The position numbers were made by a program, and so were the translations under genes. The notes under the pieces are model-generated. The model ran no database searches. It saw only the letters and a program-made list of their open reading frames with translations, and was not told where the DNA came from. This document shows, piece after piece, positions 1 to 4,390 of a stretch of 7,414 nucleotides of DNA (within the stretch, counting starts at the first letter, position 1; the number at the start of each line of letters is the position of its first letter). The stretch is from Bacillota bacterium (GTDB lineage Bacteria > Bacillota_E > JAJZYS01 > JAILZS01), in the NCBI GenBank assembly GCA_021817625.1, contig JAKASY010000083.1:1-7414 (forward strand), read 5' to 3'.

Positions 1-181
1 AGACATGGATGTAGAAGATGCGAACGGTGGCACCGAGCACCTGGGCGTCGGGCGAGCGGATGAACGCCATGAAGCCCGCGAACCAGAACAAGAGAAGCAT
101 GCCGACGGCCCACGGCGGGCCGCTGCGCCTTGTTCCCACGGCAGCCGCCGGCGCCGCGCTCGGAGCGGTCAGGTTGGCCAT
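1..181 (-). CDS. ccmC: Cytochrome c biogenesis protein CcmC, heme handling membrane protein (N-terminal part, runs off the window)
   Basis: Only the first 60 codons are present; the gene continues past the left edge. CcmC is a polytopic membrane protein with a WWD domain that loads heme onto CcmE in System I cytochrome c maturation. The visible part has a polar, Ala/Pro-rich N-terminus of about 23 residues, a first membrane segment at about residues 24-42, and then a stretch ending RIFYIHV (54-60). That stretch matches the conserved family sequence leading into the usual 'YIHVPxAW' motif, whose remainder lies outside. The ATG at 181 is preceded by a GGAGG sequence 9 bases upstream, inside the end of ccmB, and follows the ccmB stop by one base. 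Being fourth in a ccmE-A-B-C order supports the call. CcmF, the other WWD protein, is not in the window, so it cannot be fully excluded, but the N-terminus fits CcmC much better. Confidence 0.85.
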   Translation of the reverse strand, partial: MANLTAPSAAPAAAVGTRRSGPPWAVGMLLLFWFAGFMAFIRSPDAQVLGATVRIFYIHV

Positions 182-182
182 G

Positions 183-851
183 TCACGTCACCTCCAGGAC
201 CTGCTCGAACAACAAGAGGGCGAGGGCCGCGAACAGCGCATCGTAGCCCACCAGAAGCTCCCACCAGGGTGCCCCCAGCACGCCGCCGAGGGCCGCCCGC
301 GTCGTCGCCACGCCGGCCAGCAGGGCGGGCACCGTCACCGGGAAGAGGGCCAGCGGAAGCACGGCCTCCCCCGCCCGCGCCTGGGCGGTAACGGCCGCCA
401 GGAGCACGCCGGCGGCGAGAAAGCCGACGTCGCCCAGGCCCAGGCTGATGGCCAGCTGGCCCGGATGCAGCACGCCGGTGAGGCCAAACAGCAGGAGGTA
501 GAGCGGCACGCCCACCACCTCCACGGCCGCCATGACCAGCCACGCCGCTGCCAGTTTGCCCACAAACAGGGCGAGGCGGTCGGCGCCGCTGGCGAGAAAG
601 CCCTCGAGCGCCCCGTTCTCGCGCTCCAGCGTGAACGCACCCTGAAGCGAGAGCTGGCCGGCGAAGAAGAACGTGATCCACAGGGCCCCGGCCTCGAAGG
701 TCACGCTCTTGCCCGCGGCCGGGCCGAACGCGAAGGCCAAGAGGCACATGGCCAGGGCGCCGAACGCCAGGACCGCGGCCGCGCCCGTGCGGCCGCGCAG
801 CGCGAGGCGCACCTCCTTCAGGGCAACGGCGCCGGTGTCGACGGCGAGCAC
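183..851 (-). CDS. ccmB: Heme exporter subunit CcmB, ABC transporter permease
   Basis: A 222-residue integral membrane protein, the normal length for CcmB. It forms the membrane part of the CcmAB(C) ABC complex, which uses ATP to release holo-CcmE from CcmC during cytochrome c maturation. About six hydrophobic segments are visible, near residues 24-43, 56-75, 97-123, 132-156, 163-188 and 199-219. The soluble N-terminus contains ALKEVRLALR, and the loop ERENGALEGF (76-85) corresponds to the conserved family loop that contacts the ATPase. The hydrophobic stretch LPLALFPVTVPALLAG (165-180) is also family-typical. The start is GTG, preceded by GAGGGG nine bases upstream, two bases after the ccmA stop. 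Translation is probably coupled to ccmA. No key region appears to be missing. Confidence 0.93.
   Translation of the reverse strand: MLAVDTGAVALKEVRLALRGRTGAAAVLAFGALAMCLLAFAFGPAAGKSVTFEAGALWITFFFAGQLSLQGAFTLERENGALEGFLASGADRLALFVGKLAAAWLVMAAVEVVGVPLYLLLFGLTGVLHPGQLAISLGLGDVGFLAAGVLLAAVTAQARAGEAVLPLALFPVTVPALLAGVATTRAALGGVLGAPWWELLVGYDALFAALALLLFEQVLEVT
191..195 (-). promoter_or_regulatory. Ribosome binding site of ccmC
   Basis: GGAGG lies within the last codons of ccmB, nine bases before the ATG at 181. It fixes the ccmC start immediately after the ccmB stop (TGA, one base, ATG). Confidence 0.65.
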
Positions 852-853
852 GG

Positions 854-1630
854 TCAGACTCCCCTCAAGGGGCGCGGCAGTTCAACGGCGGCGCCCTCCG
901 GGAAGGCGGCGGCAAACGCCGCGAGCGCCCCGTCCCCCGCCGGCCCGCTGCGCACCACCCGGCCGCGCTCGAGGAGGAGGGCGCGGTCGGAGTGGCGCAG
1001 CACGAACGCGAGGTCGTGGCCGCTCCACACGATGGCTCGGCCGCGTTCGCGCGCCTCGGCCAGAAGGCGGGCGAGCAGGCCGCTGGCGTTTCGGTCGAGG
1101 CCGCTGCCCGGCTCGTCCAAGAGAAGCAGGGCGGGATCGCCCAAAAGCGCGCGGGCGAGTGCGAGGCGCTGGCCCATGCCGCGCGAGAAGCTGCGCACCG
1201 GCGCGTCGCCCACGGCGGTGAGGCCGACGGCCCGAAGGCCGCGCTCCACGGCGTCGGCGCGTCCGCGCACACCGGCGAGCGCAGCGTAGTAGTGGAGGTT
1301 CTCGCGTGCCGTGAGGTGGCCGTAAAGGTAGGTCTCGTGGCCCATGAAGCCGATGCGCCCGCGCGCCAGCCGATGGTCTGCGGGCGCGCCGAACCACTCC
1401 ACGCGACCCGCCGTGGGCCGCAGGAGCTGGCCGAGAAGGCGCAGCAGCGTCGTCTTGCCTGCCCCGTTCGGACCGACCAGGGCGACCACCTCGCCCGCGG
1501 CCACGTCGAGCGACACGGCGCGCACGATCAGGCGCCCGCCCGACACGTAGGAGAGATCCCTCGCCCGGAGGACCGGCCCGGAGGGCCCGGGCTCGACCGC
1601 GGCCCCCGGTAGGTGCGCGGCCACGGTCAC
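854..1630 (-). CDS. ccmA: Heme exporter ATP-binding subunit CcmA
   Basis: ATP-binding subunit of the CcmAB complex, on the cytoplasmic face. With a GTG start at 1630 it has 258 residues, somewhat longer than the roughly 205 of the E. coli protein; the extra is at both ends. Visible motifs: Walker A GPNGAGKT (53-60), signature SFSRGMGQR (147-155) in place of LSGGQ, Walker B LLLLDEP (168-174) with catalytic E173, D-loop SGLD (176-179) and switch histidine H205. At the Q-loop the sequence reads GHETYLY, so Glu99 stands where Gln is usual. The signature and Q-loop variants seem compatible with non-proteobacterial CcmA, judged from memory. The GTG overlaps the ccmE stop as GTGA, with an AGGTG 11 bases upstream. 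A second GTG two codons later is possible. A more distal start at 1681 would overlap ccmE by 55 bases and is unlikely. The CcmA call rests on motifs plus position between ccmE and ccmB. Confidence 0.93.
   Translation of the reverse strand: MTVAAHLPGAAVEPGPSGPVLRARDLSYVSGGRLIVRAVSLDVAAGEVVALVGPNGAGKTTLLRLLGQLLRPTAGRVEWFGAPADHRLARGRIGFMGHETYLYGHLTARENLHYYAALAGVRGRADAVERGLRAVGLTAVGDAPVRSFSRGMGQRLALARALLGDPALLLLDEPGSGLDRNASGLLARLLAEARERGRAIVWSGHDLAFVLRHSDRALLLERGRVVRSGPAGDGALAAFAAAFPEGAAVELPRPLRGV
861..866 (-). promoter_or_regulatory. Ribosome binding site supporting the GTG start of ccmB
   Basis: GAGGGG sits inside the last codons of ccmA, nine bases before the GTG at 851. It supports that start, which is also consistent with the normal CcmB length. 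Confidence 0.6.
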
Positions 1631-2067
1631 GACGGGCCGAGCACCTGCGTGTCCGGCACGGGCTTGTAGTGGTCGGGGCACTGGACGAGCACCTGCTGGG
1701 CGTCGATGACGCCCGGGCGCACCTCGGTCCCCTGGACGATGGCGTTCGCGCCCTTGGTGAAGTCCTCGGGCGCCGCGCCATGGTAGTACACCGCGAGCGT
1801 CTGTGCGCCCTGGCCCATGCGGAACCAGAGGTCGCCGGTCTTGGGCGTGAAGCGCACGGTCGCCGGCAAGAGCGCTCCCTGCACGCGCATCGCGTGGCCC
1901 ACGTAGCGGCTTGGGCTCGCGAGCACCTGGGCGACCGTCACGTAGTAGTCCGTGGCGCTACGCGCCCCCTGCACCACGACCGCCACCATGATCGCGACGA
2001 TCAGGCCGAGGCCCACGATGGAGCGCGCACGCACGGCCGGCGCCCGGCCGCGTTCTTTGCCCGTCAT
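1627..2067 (-). CDS. ccmE: Cytochrome c maturation heme chaperone CcmE, cysteine (CxxxY) type
   Basis: A 146-residue, single-span periplasmic heme chaperone that receives heme from CcmC and hands it to the ligation machinery. There is a short basic cytoplasmic N-terminus (1-14) and one membrane anchor (about 15-34). A beta-rich OB-fold domain follows, containing SPSRYVGHAMRVQG (51-64) and DLWFRM (79-84), both typical of the family. The heme-attachment region reads VLVQCPDHY (126-134). The covalent heme ligand, histidine in the E. coli protein (H130 in HxxxY), is here Cys130, with Tyr134 kept. CxxxY versions are known from archaea and Desulfovibrio-like bacteria (System I*), where CcmH and CcmG may be absent. 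The ATG is set by a strong AAGGAGG five bases upstream, 21 bases after the cytochrome b/c stop. The gene overlaps ccmA by four bases. The tail after Tyr134 is only 12 residues. Confidence 0.93.
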   Translation of the reverse strand: MTGKERGRAPAVRARSIVGLGLIVAIMVAVVVQGARSATDYYVTVAQVLASPSRYVGHAMRVQGALLPATVRFTPKTGDLWFRMGQGAQTLAVYYHGAAPEDFTKGANAIVQGTEVRPGVIDAQQVLVQCPDHYKPVPDTQVLGPS

Positions 2068-2072
2068 CTCGA

Positions 2073-2079
2073 CCTCCTT
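2073..2079 (-). promoter_or_regulatory. Ribosome binding site of ccmE
   Basis: AAGGAGG lies five bases before the ccmE ATG, in the 21-base gap after the cytochrome b/c gene. It is the best Shine-Dalgarno match in the window. It gives ccmE its own initiation signal rather than the overlap coupling used at most other junctions here. Confidence 0.8.
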
Positions 2080-2088
2080 GGCGCAGCC

Positions 2089-3531
2089 TCAGTTGTTGGG
2101 CGCGCCCTCCTTGATCCAGTTGGCGATGGTTTGGATGGTGCCCGGCGGAAGCGGCGGCGAGTCGAGCGGCATCTGCGGCGGGATCGCCCCGGTGATCTTC
2201 CCATAGAGTAGGCTTGCCTGCGGATTGCCGGGGATCCAGATGTGCAGCTTGGCCGCGCTCGCGTACGACGTCAGGTCGAGGCCGCCCGTGGCGTTCGTCC
2301 CGCTGTGGCAGATTGTGCACTGGGCCTGGAAGATCGGCTCGATGTTGCCCGAGAACGTAGGCTTGGCCACAACGACATTGGACACGCCGCCGGTGGCGAG
2401 GCCGTTGCCCAGGTAGGTCAGGCCGACCAGCGCGACCACGCCCACAAGGGCCCCCATGACGAACATCGGGCGCGCGGCGGGCTCGTGCGAGCGGACCCGG
2501 TCGATCCACGGCGTGAGCAGGAGCACGGTCACGCCGATGAGCGGCAGGCCGATGATCACGATCGGCGACAGGATCGGCGTCACGCTCGGCCAGGTGCGGC
2601 CGACGATGTCGATGAGGTAGTAGATGCTGTAGAAGTACCAGGCCGGGATGGGCTTGTAGTGGGCCTGGTTGAGCGGCTGGGCCGGGCCGAGCAGCGGCGC
2701 CTTGAACAGCAGCGTGAGGACCACGAGGCCCAGGGCCACGGCGAGCATCACGACGCTCATCTGGGCGATGGCGTTCGGCCAGAAGTTCACGAGCGTCTTC
2801 TTGAACTGGGGGTCGCGCCGGCCCCGCTCCTCCGCCTCCACGGCCGTCGACTGCCCGTGCTTGAAGACAAGGGCCACGTGCACCGTGAGAAGCCCGGCCA
2901 GGGTGAGCGGCAGGACGAGCATGTGGATGGCGTAGAAGCGCGTCAGCGTGGCGCCGGAGAGCCACTGCCCGCCGCGCGCCAGCTCGAGCAGCCACTGGCC
3001 GATGAACGGCACGTAGGACGCCATGTCTGTGCCGACCATCGTCGCCCAGTAGGACTGCTGGTCCCACGGCAGGAGGTAGCCGGTGAAGGCGAAGAGGATG
3101 ACGACGCCCAGAAGGAGGACGCCGAAGATCCAGGTGAGCTCGCGCGGCTTCTTGTAGGCGCCCACGTAGAACACCCGGAGCATGTGGCAGAACACCAGCA
3201 CGACCATGGCGTTCGCGCCCCAGTAGTGCAGCCCGCGCAGGACCCAGCCGAGCGGCACCTGGGTCATGATCACCTGGATGCTGTGGTAGGCCGCGGTCGC
3301 GTTGCCGACGGCCGTCGTGGAGCCATTGTAGAACATCGCCAGGAGGATGCCGGTGATCGCCTGGTTGATGAACACGAAGGCCGTGGCCTCGCCCAGGTAG
3401 TCGAGGGGGTTGACGTAGCCCGGCACGTCGTGGTGGAAGAGGGCGTTGAAGATGACGGAGAGGGAGGCTCTCTCCTCCAGGAACGCGAGCGCTTTGTCCT
3501 TGGCGCTTGGCGGCAGGGCCCGGCTCCTCAC
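2089..3531 (-). CDS. qcrB: Fused cytochrome b6 / subunit IV / mono-heme cytochrome c, quinol oxidoreductase subunit
   Basis: A 480-residue membrane protein carrying the quinol-oxidising core of a bc-type complex. Seven membrane helices are visible, near 49-69, 105-122, 133-153, 200-222, 255-276, 317-340 and 355-375: four of the b6 part and three of the subunit IV part. Heme b ligands are H102/H116 and H203/H218. The 14-residue gap in the second pair is the b6-type spacing. GYLLPWDQQSYW (151-162) is the classic cytochrome b Qo segment. The second Qo motif, usually PEWY, is PAWY (296-299). After helix 7 comes a c-type domain (about 383-480) with CTICH (405-409) and a probable axial Met454 in PPQMPL, followed by the usual C-terminal helix. 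The position aligned with the b6f heme c_n cysteine is Tyr45. The GTG start overlaps the Rieske stop as GTGA, with a G-rich stretch eight bases upstream. In Bacillus, QcrB and QcrC are separate; here they are one chain. The symbol is approximate. Confidence 0.95.
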   Translation of the reverse strand: MRSRALPPSAKDKALAFLEERASLSVIFNALFHHDVPGYVNPLDYLGEATAFVFINQAITGILLAMFYNGSTTAVGNATAAYHSIQVIMTQVPLGWVLRGLHYWGANAMVVLVFCHMLRVFYVGAYKKPRELTWIFGVLLLGVVILFAFTGYLLPWDQQSYWATMVGTDMASYVPFIGQWLLELARGGQWLSGATLTRFYAIHMLVLPLTLAGLLTVHVALVFKHGQSTAVEAEERGRRDPQFKKTLVNFWPNAIAQMSVVMLAVALGLVVLTLLFKAPLLGPAQPLNQAHYKPIPAWYFYSIYYLIDIVGRTWPSVTPILSPIVIIGLPLIGVTVLLLTPWIDRVRSHEPAARPMFVMGALVGVVALVGLTYLGNGLATGGVSNVVVAKPTFSGNIEPIFQAQCTICHSGTNATGGLDLTSYASAAKLHIWIPGNPQASLLYGKITGAIPPQMPLDSPPLPPGTIQTIANWIKEGAPNN

Positions 3532-4244
3532 GAAATGATCCCCCCGACCAGGACGCGCCCGTTATGGATGACGAGCTGGTGCCGGAACATCGGCCGCGGC
3601 GCGGGCCCGGCCACGTGCACGCCCTCGATCGTGAACTGGCTGCCGTGGCACGGGCATACGTAGCGCCCGGTGCCACCGATCGCGGGCACCCAGGAGACCG
3701 GACAGTTGAGGTGGCTGCAGTGGTTGTCGAGCGCGAGCATCTGGCTTTCCGACGGCGACGAGCCGCTGGAGAGGTTCACGACGAACACACCGTCCTGCAC
3801 GCCGCCCGACTGGATAGCCTTGAGGGTCGGGCTCATGGAGGGGAAGACACTCACCGGCCCGACGTCCTGGAGCGGCGTGGTTGCCGACGAGAGGTTCGGG
3901 AACAGCAGGCGTAGGGCGAGCCCGGCGTAGCCCACGCCGATCACGCCGCCGACCGTGAGCGCCGTGTTCGTCAGGAAGCGGCGCCGACTCAGCCCCTCGT
4001 CGCCATCGCCCGCCGGCTCCTGCTCCTCGGCCTCCTCCGCCGAGGCCTGGGCGGCCTCGCCCGCGGCGGCCGCGTCATGAACGGGCACCGCCACAGCCGG
4101 CGCCGTCCGGGCGAGTCCCTCCGTCAAGGCCTCGTCCGGCGGCGGCGGCGTGTAGCGCCTCGCCTCCTCCGCCTCCCGCCGACAATGGGCGCAGATCTCC
4201 CCCTCGCCATCGAACGCTGCACCACAACGGGTGCAAGATTTCAC
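3528..4244 (-). CDS. qcrA: Rieske iron-sulfur protein with an N-terminal zinc ribbon
   Basis: A 238-residue Rieske subunit of the quinol oxidoreductase; it passes electrons from quinol at the Qo site to the cytochrome c heme. Domains in order: a zinc-ribbon-like module with C4-x2-C7 and C18-x2-C21; a Pro/Ala/Glu-rich linker (about 31-84); a twin-arginine motif SRRRFL (86-91) leading into one membrane anchor (about 94-114); then the periplasmic Rieske domain. Cluster box I is C176-S-H178-L-N-C181 and box II is C197-P-C199-H200-G-S202. All four cluster ligands and both disulfide cysteines are present. GPAPRP (213-218) is the usual Pro-rich loop. The Tyr that raises potential in bc1 Rieske proteins (CHGSxY) is Phe204. 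The start is GTG with AAGGGAG nine bases upstream. This is the first gene after a promoter and is translationally coupled to the cytochrome b/c gene. The zinc ribbon is not part of usual Rieske subunits and its role is unknown. Confidence 0.95.
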   Translation of the reverse strand: MKSCTRCGAAFDGEGEICAHCRREAEEARRYTPPPPDEALTEGLARTAPAVAVPVHDAAAAGEAAQASAEEAEEQEPAGDGDEGLSRRRFLTNTALTVGGVIGVGYAGLALRLLFPNLSSATTPLQDVGPVSVFPSMSPTLKAIQSGGVQDGVFVVNLSSGSSPSESQMLALDNHCSHLNCPVSWVPAIGGTGRYVCPCHGSQFTIEGVHVAGPAPRPMFRHQLVIHNGRVLVGGIIS

Positions 4245-4252
4245 AAGCCTTC

Positions 4253-4306
4253 GCTCCCTTCCCCCTAGCGGTGTGCAAACCCCGCGGGAGCGGCCTTCTG
4301 GCTCCC
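4253..4306 (-). promoter_or_regulatory. Leader RNA segment with two mutually exclusive hairpins
   Basis: Reading the minus strand, GGGAGC (4306-4301), GCTCCC (4291-4286) and GGGAGC (4258-4253) follow in order. The middle segment can pair with the first (6 bp, 9-nt loop), leaving the Shine-Dalgarno free, or with the third, which is the Shine-Dalgarno itself. A small GCGG/CCGC stem (4285-4282 with 4271-4268) would stack inside the second form. This is the arrangement of a translational switch, but the segments are short and GC-rich, so chance is possible. There is no U-run, so it is not a usual terminator. Confidence 0.3.
4254..4260 (-). promoter_or_regulatory. Ribosome binding site of the Rieske gene
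   Basis: AAGGGAG lies nine bases before the GTG at 4244 and supports that start, which keeps the full zinc ribbon. Its GGGAGC core (4258-4253) is complementary to GCTCCC at 4291-4286 in the same leader, so the site could be masked by base pairing. Confidence 0.65.
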
Positions 4307-4324
4307 CGTTCCACGTTCTCCAAC

Positions 4325-4353
4325 AATGTAAACATCCCCAAAATCCATGTCAA
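4325..4353 (-). promoter_or_regulatory. Housekeeping sigma-type promoter for the Rieske-cytochrome-ccm operon
   Basis: A perfect -35 hexamer TTGACA (4353-4348) is followed by a 17-base spacer and TACATT (4330-4325, four of six matches to TATAAT). The element sits in a noticeably A/T-richer patch inside the 146-base gap between the kinase and Rieske genes. Transcription would begin near 4318, giving a leader of about 70 nt. Nothing else in the 4245-4390 gap looks like a gene. Confidence 0.7.
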
Positions 4354-4390
4354 ACGCGCTGCGACGGCCTGCGCGCGCCCTCATCGGACC

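Noticed and set aside
18..1289. Long plus-strand open frame of about 420 codons opposite ccmB and ccmA
   Set aside because: It is antisense to two clearly recognised genes, its translation is Arg/Ala/Glu/Gly-rich with no family motifs, and such frames are common opposite GC-rich genes.
1631..1681. Earlier GTG-type start for CcmA at 1681, adding 17 residues
   Set aside because: It would overlap ccmE by 55 bases and the extra residues resemble nothing in the family. The GTGA overlap at 1630 is in keeping with the other junctions here.
2242..3663. Plus-strand open frame of about 470 codons opposite the cytochrome b/c gene
   Set aside because: His/Arg/Glu-rich low-complexity translation with no domain. 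The opposite strand has a perfect cytochrome b with heme ligands.
1958..3676. Minus-strand open frame of about 570 codons in another frame over the cytochrome b/c and Rieske genes
   Set aside because: Arg/Pro/Gly/His-rich shadow of the real genes; no motifs and no ribosome site.
4286..4306. GGGAGC/GCTCCC hairpin as an intrinsic terminator of the kinase gene
   Set aside because: The stem is only 6 bp, no U-run follows, and it lies downstream of the promoter of the next operon. It is better viewed as leader structure.
4075..4353. Small open frame of 92 codons starting at the promoter and running into the Rieske gene
   Set aside because: It begins at the -35 box, so it could not be read from that promoter, and its sequence is a frame-shifted shadow of the Rieske N-terminus.
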